This document shows, piece by piece, positions 46,314 to 58,200 of a stretch of DNA of 64,000 bases. Origin of the DNA: Agapanthus africanus (taxonomy: Eukaryota; Streptophyta; Magnoliopsida; Asparagales; Amaryllidaceae); the NCBI GenBank assembly GCA_030015575.1, contig CM057340.1, positions 756,345,632-756,409,631 of the forward strand, given 5' to 3'. A program made the position numbers and the translations under genes. Every line of letters starts with the position of its first letter. Positions within the stretch are counted from its first letter, which is position 1. Under the pieces are notes generated by a model that made no database searches, was not told the origin of the DNA, and saw nothing but the letters and a program-made list of their open reading frames with translations.

Positions 46314-46641
46314 ACCTCCTCGTCAGTTCCACCAGGCAATGAGGAACATGTCTCAAAAGCATAGAAACATGTCCCAAGGACAGAGAAATGTGCATCCAGC
46401 TAAGAGAAATGTACCACGGCGTCAGGCTTTCACTTTAGCGGCCATAGAAGCTGAAGCTATAGGTTAAGGTAACACTGGTAATCCTTCTTATTTCAAAACC
46501 CTTGCATCCTTTCGTTCTTTCAAATATTTTTCATGCACTTTCAGTAGCTCTTTCACCACCACTGTAATTAAATTTTTCTTGAATCTGTTACAACTTCCAT
46601 CTATAAATTTTGAGGACGAAATTTTTATAAGAAGGATAGAA
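46314..46641 (+). pseudogene. Internal remnant of a chromovirus-like gypsy element with polypurine tract
   Basis: A short frame resembling the tail of a gag (..RRQAFTLAAIEAEA, stop at 46467) is joined directly to the typical 3' internal end of Tekay/Del chromoviruses: TTTTGAGGACGAAATTTTTA, then a purine tract AAGAAGGATAGAA at about 46629-46641. All of pol is deleted between them. Confidence 0.6.
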
Positions 46642-46750
46642 TGTAAAGACCCTGAATTTTCTGTACAAAATTTTTCTTTTTAAAGTACAGAAAGGAGTTT
46701 GCAAGCCTGAACATAATTTAAAAGTTATTCTTGTTTAAGAACAGTAAGAA

Positions 46751-46826
46751 AGCACTTATAGCTCAATAGTAAAGCCTCTACACTGCTATGACGTAACCCC
46801 TGTGTTCGAATCCCATCAGCCACATA
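46751..46826 (+). other. tRNA-like module (A box and B box) within the LTR
   Basis: TAGCTCAATAGT (46759-46770) resembles an A box and GTTCGAATCCC (46804-46814) a B box, at the spacing seen in tRNA genes. There is no good acceptor-stem pairing, so it is not called a tRNA gene. The inverted LTR copy keeps a diverged version near 52135-52195. It may be a SINE-derived piece. Confidence 0.55.
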
Positions 46827-47197
46827 TTATTTTTTACTGATTTTTCTATTAAACTTTTTGGAAGCCCAAAAGTTTACACGTGTACTGCATATAAAAAAAA
46901 AGAAAAGTCGGAGAAATCTAACATGTGCAAAATGTTGTATGAATTGAGGTGAACACGTGGCAAGAATCCAACGGCCCCTTTCAAATAGTGGACCAGCGAG
47001 ATTGAAGATACGGCCGGCGTCGACAGTCGCCCGTTAGTAAAACCCCCATGCTCTTTACACATGACTCTTGGCCTACCCCTATTACCCCTGCCCCGTTTGT
47101 TTTCTCTGCAATTTAACAGAGAATTCAATTTCTTAATTAATCCAATTTTAAATGCATTTTAATTCATTCTTTCAATTCCAAAACCTTGATTTCACAC

Positions 47198-47205
47198 TAT
47201 AAATA
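47198..47205 (+). promoter_or_regulatory. TATA box of the chromovirus-like LTR
   Basis: TATAAATA about 555 bases into the LTR, the expected U3/R position. It is followed by a pyrimidine-rich stretch. Confidence 0.6.
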
Positions 47206-48540
47206 CAACCCCATATCCCAGCCCCTCCTCATTCTGAAATCCCTATCCAAAATAATTAATTTTTTCTAAGTACAAGTGGAATAGAATGGAGTTAGCCCAA
47301 AGTCAACTTCTGGTGAGGAAACGAAGCAATTCTGGCGACCCCGCGATGCCACGGTGACTACACAATCTTCTTCTACCTTATCTTCACTCTTCTAGATATT
47401 AATTCCTATCCCCCTTTTCTCTTTCTACCTAAAAAGTCTCTTTTTATAAAACATGTCGGTAAGTGGAGTTATACCGACATTTGATTCTAAAATCTTTGAA
47501 ACTACAATTTTTCTTAAGAATTGCTCGTTCATATTCCTATACATTACTTGTTAATCATAAAACTAAAATTTAGAACAACTTTCACCCTAAATCATCATGC
47601 TAAACAACTTTAAATTGAGTTTTACCTTTAAATACTATGAACTTTGTATCAACCATATTTATTTATTTTGCTTGCTATTACCTTTAGAAAACATCATGAG
47701 ATAATGACCTACCCCTCACATATACATATATTGACATAGCACGATACTCTTGGAAACCTATTTTTTGGTGATTACAACTTTTCAATAAAATACCATAAAC
47801 TATAAAAACCCGGTTTTCTTTAGAATTGTATTTCAAACTCTTTACGATTATATCTCTACAACCCATTTTATGGAACCCGCTATTGGATGGTGAGGATTAT
47901 CGCACATCATCGGGATAGTAGAGCGAGATGCAGACCACTTCACGGAGTATTCGGTCTCAAAAGAATTTTAATACGATTTTTAAGAAAAACGTAATTTTCT
48001 ACTTTAATAAAATTTAATTTTTAATAATTATATAAATATTATTAACCCACATATTTTCAATTTGTAATAAAATTCCATGTTTTTCTAAAAATAAAAAGAA
48101 TGACAAGTTTTACCAAAATACCCTCAAGTTATCCAGAAGACAAGTTTTACACTAAAATACCATGAATTATACAACCTAAACTATTATCACTAAAATACTT
48201 CACATTCTTAAAATTCACACCCATGAAAAGCCTAAAGAACATAAATAATTACTCGAGATTTAGTTTGAAAATATATAAAATATTTTTCATAAAACATCCT
48301 CGAATTATATAAATTACATTTAAGGACCTTAGTAAATATAGGTTTAAATGGGATCAATTCTCTTGAGCCTCACGGAGCCGGAGAAAATGAGTGCTTGCCT
48401 ATTTAAGGTAGAAAAACTTAACGGGGTTATCAATGGTAATTGTCTTTGAAAAAGACACAAATCCTGTCGTCCATGTGTAACAGTTACCGATGATTCCTGA
48501 ATTTAATTCAGGATCCAAATCTGTTTAAAGTGTTGATCAG

Positions 48541-50397
48541 TCGAAAATAATGTATTTTTAACACGTCAATTTCCCTATCATTTGCGTTCATCTAAAGGTA
48601 TTCAGGTTAAGTATAGCACATATTAGCAAAACACCCGTAAAATACCGAATTACTTGTGTTATACCTTAAAACTGACATTTCGAGGGAAATTGAGTGTTTA
48701 TCATGGCATCGCATCATCCTTGTATAGCGCAACACTTGTTTCGAGAATCTGTGCAGGAAATTCCAGGAGAAAAGCCAAATCAGTGAAAAAATACTGATAA
48801 AAATACGCCAACTCCAAGACTTAAGAGCTGGCAGTGATCAAGAACTAATTATAAGATTCAACATATCAGCAAAATACTATGAAGCCATCAGAAAGCATTT
48901 AAGGAAAACTGAAGCAGAGAGGTAGCAGAACGGCCGTGGATCCGCGGCCGGAGCAAGGCATATGCCGCGGATCCGCGATCACATGACTAGGTCATCACTT
49001 CTTTTCGGCTGCAGTATTCTTCTCTCAAGGTGTACACCTCATCAAGCTATGGCAAATTCCAGAATTCTCCAGAGTCTTCTGCTAGATCAGCAAGCTCCTT
49101 ATTCAAGCTAAACTTCCAAGCTTATCAAGAAAGCTTCCTACTTAACAAACTAAGCCTAGAAGCTTCTCCCTAACTTCCAAGCTTACAAAGGAAGCTAAGC
49201 CTAACTAACTACCTTTAGAAGCTTCTACCTAACTTACAAGGGAAGCTAATCTAATCCTAGCTTACAAAAGAAGCTAATCATTCTTAAGGCTATAAAAGAA
49301 ACCTTAAGCCTTCACTTCTAAGGTTGTTCAATAATTGGTTGTTCAAGAGTTCAATCTTCAACCCCAACACAAGTTGAGTGACACAACTTGTGCCTCAAAA
49401 CCCTAACCCTAACTCTAACTCCTATGCCAAAGCCAAGATCAAGAACTCCGAGTACCAAATCAAGCGTGAAGCCTTCGATCCTTTAGAAAGCGACGCCGGA
49501 CTTCATCGGAGCAAGTGATCCAAAGAGATCCGCGGCTCAAGGAGCCGAGCGAAGCCAAAATCGACGATCAAGTTTCTTACTCTTGTAGATTTTGAGAGAT
49601 TTGTAACGAAATTGTTGATAAATAAAGGTGACAATTCTATATCTTGCTTATCTTTTTAATTCAAGCATTATGATTCAATCTAGATTCTTGAATGTGCTCT
49701 TTGTGATAATGTTTGAGTAAAACTTCGCTCGTGAAGGAGTCGAGACGATCAATAGATGATGATGATTAGATTCTTTTACAATTCTTAAGTCCTATAATGT
49801 TTGTAAATTCTTGAAAATCGAATGATCGACGATCTAGTTTTGATGCGAAATGCTTTCTTGATTATTTTCGCTCGAAACTAGAGATCAACGATCGATTATT
49901 TGATTTACTAGAAGCTAGCTTGTGAATGAGATTCATCGAAAGGACAAAGAATGAGATGAGGAAACCCTAGTTTCTTTGCAAGATCCTTAAACCTCGATAA
50001 ATCGTCATCGATCTAGCATCAATTCATTAATGGATAAGAGTATGTAATCATTAGATTTCATCACATCTAAAGGTTCAATCGACTCCTACGAGACTCACTT
50101 CGAATCTTGATATTTGGTTTGGAAATCATCAATTCTCAATTCTTGATTTTAATGTTTTCTTGATTTAGACCTAAATTTTACTAATTCTTGAACTTCAATT
50201 GTATAAATCATGAATTGTCTTTTCTCTTTTCTTTAAATTTCGACTCATCTAATTCGAAATACGAACGATTACACTTTTCCTGTGGACGATCCGCACTTAC
50301 TAACGCTTTACAAATCAACACCGTTATTGATTGCGGTCAAATATTTTTGGTTGTGATTCTATACATTTTCTAAAACTACACACCGGAAAACATTCAA
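48541..50397. mobile_element. Probable insertion of LTR-like sequence (unclassified)
   Basis: Bounded by the direct repeat AAGTG (48536-48540 and 50398-50402). The stretch begins TTGATCAGTCG and ends CATTCAATC. It contains an AAGCTT-rich stretch (49080-49290) and a passage near the right end (CCTGTGGACGATCCGCACTTAC) that resembles U5 ends of some plant gypsy LTRs. Classification and ends are uncertain. Confidence 0.35.
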
Positions 50398-51368
50398 TCA
50401 AGTGTCTGACTCAAGTCTGAATCTAAATTATTCTGAGTTTAACTCATTCTGAATCCAAATATGAATCCAATACAAACATGAATCCTATTCAACATGAATC
50501 TAAACTATAACATGTATGCTTGAAACTGAACCTGAATATCATAACAATATCAACATGACTTGACTTGACTGAACCATGGCTATGACTTGACTTGACTACA
50601 TAACTACTTGATACAATCCTGAAACCGTTTACATGAACAACTTATATCCATGGTCCCGATAAGTCTGATAACTATAATCTTTACAATATACATTACGGGG
50701 TTTTAATAGGGTGGATTGGTACGGAATGAATTAAAAGTGGCACGATGATGGACACTAAAAGACGTAGATTAACATCCATTGCTATTGTCCCATGGGTTTT
50801 GACGGGGCCTCGTACTACGGGTTACCATAGTGTACGTGGAAAGTTGGACTCCTTTCGTATACACTGCTACCTTCTGTACCAAGCTACAAACAACTATGTT
50901 AGCATAACAAACATATACTTATACCAATTACCAGTTCTGTTCCCTTTACTTGAACTATTCTTATCTTTCTTTTGGGACTTACCGAGCGCTAGTTCGCTGA
51001 TGATATTCCTGTTTCTTTCTTTCTTTGGAATATTCGTCAGAAGGACCTGACTCTCAGGAGACCGAGCCCAGCCAGGACGACTTGGATCAGCTCACAGAGG
51101 AGCCAGATATCTAGCTTATACTTGTACTTACCTTTTCATTTGTATGTCATTATTTAGGTATTGCTTTTATCATTGTACATTTCCTTTTCAAATGAGTTGT
51201 AATGTAAAGAAAGAATGTTAATAAAAGCTGCTGTTTATTATTACATCTCTTGTTAATCTTGTGTATTCATTTATATTGCTTATTTACGTTTAGCGTGTTT
51301 ACTTCTGAGTAAATACGTCGAGGCCCGTCACATCTACTTCTCCGTACACTGGGAAGCAGGTCGTGACA

Positions 51369-52283
51369 TTAAGATTACAAGTAATGTGGTAAAATTAGAT
51401 TGACTAAATTATAAAGGAAAAGAGAGTTCTGGGTTTTAGAAAAGAAAGGTATCGATAATAACTCCACTTTACCGATATAAGATTTAAATATGAATTTCAA
51501 TAAAGAGAAGGAGAGTTGGGAGGGACTTACGGTTTGAATATATCAAGAATAGGTTAAGAAAGAGGGGATGAATTTCGTGGTATCGCGGTAGCTCCGGAAT
51601 TGGCTTCAATCTTTGACGGAAGAAGCTTGCTCGCTAACTCCACTTTACTTCACTTGCATTTAGAAACATTTTGAGAGAGTTTTTGCTTGAATTCTCAGAA
51701 TGGTGCTGAGCCAAAATATGAGGTGGTGTTTATTGTGGAGAATTAGGGTTTGGAAATTAAAATATGGATTAAAAAATATTAAAATGGTGTTAATTAGCGA
51801 AATGAAAGGTCTCTATTTGATTGCAGGGAAATCAAACAGTGCAGAGAAGTTAAGAGGAGCTGAAGAGACATGTGTGCAAAGCACGAATCAAAATGGGCTC
51901 ATCGTGACCGTCCCCGCCGGCCCTAGAGGCAAATCCGCCGGTCGAATCTGAGGCAAATGCATCGAGGTTCGTGCCACATGTTTAACTCAGTGTTTACACC
52001 ATTTTTCACATGTTTTTTTTGAACTTTTCATTTCCCCGTGTATTCTACGTGCAATCTTTTGGGCTTCCAAAAATTTAAAAATAAAAATAAGAAAAATAAT
52101 TATGTTTGATGGGAATCAAACATACAGGTTACGTCACAGCAATGCAAAGGTTTTACCAGTGAGCTACAAGTAGCCTTTTGTTTTTATTTAATAAAAGTGA
52201 TTTTTAACTCTTACACAAGCTGTAATACTCTTTTTTGTATATTAACAGGAAAATTTCTATACAGAGATTTCAGAGTCGTTACA
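51369..52283 (-). mobile_element. Inverted, truncated copy of the chromovirus-like LTR
   Basis: Read on the minus strand from TGTAACGACTCTG at 52283, the sequence follows 46642 to about 47530: the tRNA-like piece, TTTTTGGAAGCCCAAAAG, GACCCCGCGATGCCAC-like words and TCGGTAAGTGGAGTTAT. It is cut where the plus-strand LTR ends at 51368. The two arms form a large imperfect inverted repeat. Confidence 0.75.
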
Positions 52284-52799
52284 GTCTACGGGTGCCCTAT
52301 AGCTTTATGGTAAAGTCTTCTTATATATATTTGAGTAAAAGATTTGTGATTCATACCATACTTGCATCAAGTTAAGGCCTATTTATTCTAAAGAAGTCGA
52401 GACATATTTGAGGTGATCTATGTCGTATAGGCTTATATTGTAAGAAATTTATAATTTATATTTCTTTAATTTATGTGGTATGATTCATAATATTATAATC
52501 TCATGTACATACCAACATGAGTCTATAGAAATATATCTTGATACCATGATTTGAAAAATAAGAACAAACTAATTCCATTGTTCTTTCTTGCCTACTCCAT
52601 TTCTTTTAGAGTTTTCTTGATAGATAGAAAAACCAACTTAATCCACAAGTCTTAGATATGTGTAGACAAGAACTCTTTTATATAACCTTTCTATCAACGA
52701 GTTATGGAAACTACTACAGGAAGTTATAGAAACTACCAAGGAGTTATAGAAACTACCAAGTGGTTTTAAAACAACTATATTATTTTATGCCCAAAACTT
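52284..52799. other. AT-rich spacer
   Basis: A partial tRNA-like phrase (GTGCCCTATAGCTTTATGGTAAAG) at 52293-52316 stands just outside the LTR copy. TAGAAACTACCAAG words repeat at 52729-52762. Nothing else was recognised. Confidence 0.4.
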
Positions 52800-53420
52800 T
52801 ATATAATAGGATATAGAGTTATTAAGGTATTATATATAACATTATTCCACTTGACTCTAAATTAAATAGTTATGCTTAACTGAGCAAATATTCTATTTTT
52901 TAGAATCTTCAAATATGTACATTTAACTTTATAAACAATTATTCAAAGTCCAATTTTTTATTGCTTCAATTAACAATAATCACATGACTTAAATTTATTG
53001 TGCACATCTTATTAGTCATGTACAAAAAAACTGACAATATCCATATGTCTAGACGCGAAAATATATAGATCTTAGAAAATGGCATACAACATAAATCCTT
53101 ACGAGTCTCATATTTCTTACATAACCCATAAATGAAATGACACGTATATAATCGTTTAGCCAAAGGGTCAATAATTATGGACATTATATTTATGTGCTAA
53201 AAACAAAATGTGCTCATGAAATTGATTTATAATCTTAAAAACCTTATGTTGATATACTTTTAATCAACTTTTTATATACCATTATTGGCAAACTAAGATT
53301 TGTCATAGTAGATGATAAACCCTTTAATATGTGCCAGCCTTATGACAAATTTCTCAACCATAATACTTGTAAAAACCTCATAACAATATATAAATTTATT
53401 CCATTACCTTCAAATATATT
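52800..53420 (-). pseudogene. Copia RNase H remnant
   Basis: The minus-strand translation reads ..KYINIRFL.. then MSIIIDPLAKRLYTCHF, with several stops. This fits the copia RNase H tail (K.I.IKYL..., then MIADPLTKGL). Further 3', CTTAACTGAGCAAAT and CACTTGACTCTAA near 52840-52890 look like the region ahead of a copia 3' LTR. Confidence 0.6.
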
Positions 53421-53685
53421 TTCCTCATCAAAAGTCATTGCAATGGTATTTTTCTATAATCTCATGCTTAAATCTTTTTTATTGGGAATATCTTTGTTTC
53501 CAATGGCTCATCCAAAATATCCATATTTTGGATAAATTAAGTCTTATGAGTTAGTTAATAACGTGAGTGATCCACTTTAACTTTATCCTTTATGTTCTTA
53601 AGAAGGTGAATAATTTCTCCAACTTTACATATGAGAAAATTTACTCCCGCTGAAATCAAAATTCTTAAATTTTATCATTGCATAT
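53421..53685. other. Flank of the third TAT-like element
   Basis: AT-rich sequence, possibly more decayed copia internal DNA. Nothing was recognised. Confidence 0.35.
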
Positions 53686-55195
53686 TGTTGGGGTCGAAAT
53701 TTACACCCCGGTTGACCAAGTCAAAATCAAAGTCAACTCCAAACCAAGTGGGCCAAACCCAGGTCAAGTGGACCAATGTCCAGGTCGAGCCCGAACACGA
53801 AGCGTCCGGCCTTCCGCCATGCCAAAATAAAAATTTTGTAATAAATAATTTTGGTGTATTTCCTTTTTTTATGTTTTGAATAAATGTAAGAAAAATGGAC
53901 ATAACGCCAAATTTTTGTAAAGCCCATAGTTTATGTGCAAAAAGAAATAGCACATGAGGCATGGGATGGGCAAAATGCCATTTTTGTAAAGCCCAAGAGG
54001 CTATATGTAAAGTGTATAGCCTATAAAGGAAAAGATAATGAAAATATCTAAACAAATTTTTCTCTCCCCAAAAAATCAAGATCTGTGCTCTTTCTTCTTC
54101 CTCAAGGTTCTAAAACCTTTTTCTCTCTTTTGAATTAAATCAAGAGTTTTATTCTTCCTTTTCCAAAACAAAATAGCTTTTCACCACAAAACCCACAAAG
54201 GGGAGCTTGGATCTTCCATCAGATTTTAAAAATGAGAGAATTTTAAAATCCCACCCCACTTGTTATCCAAGAGCCGGCCAACAAAGGAGGAAGAAGGAGA
54301 CTCATCTCCAAAGACCCCACTTGGGGAAGATCCAGGGCTCAAGGGGAGAAGCCCCTTCATTAGCTTCAAGAATATCTTAAGAGTTCAACTCCTCATATAT
54401 ATATATATATATAAATATTTCTTTCTGGGAGTACAACTCCCATTGGAGGGACCAGATCCCTTTTGCCACCGAGCGCCCGAGCGCCCACGTGCTTGGCACG
54501 TGAGGCGCTAGCGCCCAAAGCGCTAGCGCACAAGCGCCCCACGTGAGGCGCTAGAGCCTAAAGCGCTAGTGCCCGAGCGCCCACATGTCTAGCACGTGAG
54601 GCGCTAGCGCCCAAAGCGCTAGCTCCTTAGCGCCCGAGCGCCCATATGCCTGGCACGTGAGGCGCTAGCGCCCAAGACGATAGCGCCAGCGTCCAAGCGC
54701 CCGCATGCCGCGCACGTGAGGTGCTGGCGCTCTCTCCCACGCATCCTTTGGATGCCGTTTCCCTTATATATATATTCACACACACACACACACACATACT
54801 CTACAACACTGTCCCCCGTTAGAAAAAATTTCTAACGGAGCACTGCACAGCATCCCGCAAGGGGGCTGCTAACCCCCTTGATCCCCAGCCCGCTATCCGG
54901 GTAGCGGGACCCCCATAAAATCTCTGCGAGGCCCTCGATATATCCAAAACCCCTTTCAAAATACAACACATGTACACTGCACATCGAGTTCGCATGACCT
55001 GTTTGACCCGTTAATCGGAGGTTCTCTCGCCCTAAAGGTGAGGGGTAATTAACGGCAGTTTAGTCCGCGGCTGCCGGAGATTGGGAGTCCCCACAATCAA
55101 GAAACTCCAGCCTGCCCTAGGCAGGGGGATCTGTAATGCGTCTAACAAGCGCGCGTGTATTACCATCTCAATGGGGTGACGAAAAATACCCTACA
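53686..55195 (+). repeat. 5' LTR of the TAT-like element, 1510 bp
   Basis: Runs TGTTGGGGTCG..ATACCCTACA. It has a TATAAAGG box at 54022-54029, the GGCGCTAGCGCC / CACGTG palindrome cluster at 54467-54730 and a (CA)n tract at 54777-54796. The U5 end contains CACCCCATTGAGATGG on the minus strand, as in the inverted relative. Confidence 0.9.
54467..54730. repeat. Palindromic cluster in the 5' LTR
   Basis: Same architecture as 24878-25135: repeated GGCGCTAGCGCC-type palindromes separated by CACGTGC..GCACGTG-type inverted pairs. Some units are mutated (GGCGCTAGAGCC, CATGTCTAGCACGTG). Confidence 0.85.
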
Positions 55196-55200
55196 GATTC

Positions 55201-55218
55201 TGGCACGTCCGGTGGGAC
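55201..55218 (+). other. Primer-binding site
   Basis: TGGCACGTCCGGTGGGAC begins five bases after the CTACA end of the 5' LTR. It has the TGGC start and GTGGGA(C) tail seen in TAT-lineage primer sites. The matching tRNA cannot be named from the sequence alone. Confidence 0.75.
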
Positions 55219-55290
55219 CTTTCTCTCCTCCCATATCTCGGGTCAAGTGTTCATGCGGACTCATTTAACATATATGCCGATGTTTGTACT

Positions 55291-58200
55291 TGTAACGTTT
55301 CAAAAATAATAAAATATTATTTTTGGGAATTTTTATAATTTAATATTATTTTATTGAATATTTTAATATTTTGGCATAATTAAATACAAATAAATGGAGA
55401 AAAATTATGGAAAATTCTAAAATGGGGTATTTATTGGAATTATGCCATTTTTAAGTGTTTGTGATCAATTATATGCTAATTTAGGGCTAATCGCGATAAA
55501 AAATCGCTAATCGGATTTTTAGCAATTTTGTGCAAAGCATGCACATATCTTTTTCCACACTTGTGTTGCATTTTTCTTGCATTGATTTTACTTTGGGGTT
55601 ACTATTCTTGTGAGAAAGGAATTTGAAGAGAAAAGAAAATGGAAAAGGAATAAAATATAAGGTTTGGTGAGAGAGAGAGGTATGGTCTTCTTTTGACCCA
55701 AAGACTTGGCCATTTCATTTGATTCCAACACTCATTTCCCTCATCTCTCCCTCTCCATTCTCAGCTGAGGTGCTGCCCTCTTCCTCCTCCCCTCTTCAAC
55801 TCCCCAAATCATCACAAAAACAACACCAAAACCCTACCCCGATTTCATTAAAAGTGTGCACAAGCTCAAGATTTACACATCGGACCAAGAAAGCAAGGAT
55901 TTTGGCAACTTGAGGCAACTCAAGAAAATTCTTGAGTTGCCAAATGAGGTATTTACTGAACCATTAGATTATTTTTTGCATTACTTATACCCCTATGTTA
56001 AAATTGAATCGATATCGGGTGGTGTTGTGGACTTAAAGGAAACCTAGTTAGGGTTTGAGGAAATTGTGAGTTGTAGTGTGAAATTGAGCTTAGGGGAGGC
56101 TGCACAAACACCCTAGTGATGGAATTGAGACCCAAACCTGAGATTTGAAACCCGAAATACGGATTTAGAAAATCGATATCGGAGATATTGTGAAATCTGT
56201 GAAGGTTTTAGGAATCTGCTATCACCCCGAGACCCCAAAAATAAAATTGAGCTGACAGTGAGTCGTGCAGGCACCTAGGAAGCTACCACCAAGACCCAAG
56301 CCCCCAATTCAAACCCATGGCCGCAGATTTAATCATTCTGGCCGCAATTTGCGGCCAGAGTAGAGGGGAATGGGTTCATTTTTGTTCTAGAGCTCATTTT
56401 GCACTAAATTAGACCCCTCCTATATGCAGTTTTGGCTAATTGTCACCTGGGGAAAATCTGGGAGCATTTTGGTGTGTTTTAGGCGATATTTTCCGTATTT
56501 TAAAATGCACTTTCTTGATATTTGGATTTGTATTTGGTTGTCGGGTGTTCGTACATCGACAACAGGGATTGTGTGATTGATTTGCACGTTTAGGCCATAG
56601 GTTCCAACCTATGAGCACACTGTGCGCTGTATCGGTTTTCTGCCTCGATGTTAATACGTATTGCGACTGTTTATTATTCTAGGTAACCTCGCAAGGATTC
56701 CGAGGCGAAGGAGCATGGCGTCATCGATTTCGGCAAGCGAAGACCAAGTGAGTAGATTTATATCTACAGGGAGAAGTCGGGTGGATGGCGTATAGCACCC
56801 CCGCAGTCCGTGGTGATGTATACGAATACGTATACACACATATATTTATTATATGTTCTTTGAGATTATTGATGATAAGATGGATTGGTTTAGTGTAAGT
56901 GCGAAACCCTAGAGTAGGGGTTGCACCCATACACACACACGCACACACTTGCATACATACTTTCTTTCGTATGGGTATATGGGAATATATGTTTGTATGT
57001 GTTCACATGGGTATGTGACTATGTGTACATATACTGGATTATGGATAGTGCTTGAGATGTGGGTTAAGTCGATGTGACTCGATTTGAGGCCGTGAGATCG
57101 GCAATATGACAGGATTCGTATGGGAGATACGACAGGATGCTTTAGCGGGCCTTTGGGCATGTGTTTTACCCCGCATTCACACTTATATAGATGGTATCGA
57201 TTATACTAGACTTGGATCTGTACCCTAGATTATGTGATATGATGGTAGTGATACCTGATATGTGATGAGATAATGTGATATTAACCCGTACCCAGCTATT
57301 AGGATGCCGTACGACGATTTACCGTACGAGCCTATATTGATGATAGATCCGCGCTCATGACTCGAGGATGTTATATGATATACTGTATCGTACATAATAC
57401 TATTGAGGCGAGATCACCGACTATTATATATATATATATATATGTATATCGACTCAGATTTAGGTGGTTTCCATATCCCTCCCGATTGACTTGATAGTTG
57501 GATCCGTAGTTCGCATAGTAGGCGTTAGACGAGACCCGAGTCATACCTATTTCAAAACCAACGAATCGAGAATATTTTAAAGATAGGCAAAAGGGATTCT
57601 ACGGATATTTTCAAATGACGCATCTTTTCTTAAAACACCGTAGCCCTTATTTTACCAAAAACCCCGATTCGTCTTATTTCAAAAGGCAAAGCTGCATGAT
57701 GTATTTATTGAGATATATTCTTTACTGCTGCGTTGATTATCTGATTCCGTATACTCATGCTATTTGCATTGCATTGCTTGTGTTTATTGATATATTATAA
57801 TCATGCTGCTAGGACACCAGCACCATTACCGATAATGCATATGTACCACGTACACTTACTTGCCGGCTCACACACATCTTCATCGGTAATTGCCATGTCA
57901 CTACACAGTAGTATTATTGCATCAGGATATGACCCTTGTATGTGCATATTATTATTCCATGTTGCATGATATACTGTTATACTTGCACTTCATTTATATG
58001 TCACATACATTAGCTTTCTGATTATGCGCATTGAGATATATTGTTTCTATGATATTTCTGGATTTGGGAACCGCGGGTATTTCAAAAGAGAATATGTAAT
58101 TGTTTTAAAAACCCGGTTACCCTTGATATGATATTTCAGTGCGTTCACCATGTGTTTTCTCGGTGCTGAGAGCGACATGTGAAACCCGATTCGAGGAGGC

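Larger units (their letters stand above)
46642..51368 (+). mobile_element. Chromovirus-like 3' LTR, 4.7 kb including a probable nested insertion
   Basis: Begins TGTAAAGACCC straight after the polypurine tract and ends GGTCGTGACA at 51368, the usual termini of this group. A TATAAATA box lies at 47198-47205. About 1.86 kb (48541-50397) looks like an insertion. No target duplication was recognised around the LTR, and the right neighbour is an inverted partial copy of the same LTR. Confidence 0.65.

Noticed and set aside
46751..46826. Functional tRNA gene
   Set aside because: A and B boxes are present, but the acceptor and anticodon stems do not pair convincingly.
49401..49420. Telomere-like CCCTAACCCTAA word
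   Set aside because: There are only about two units, so it is probably chance within the inserted LTR-like sequence.
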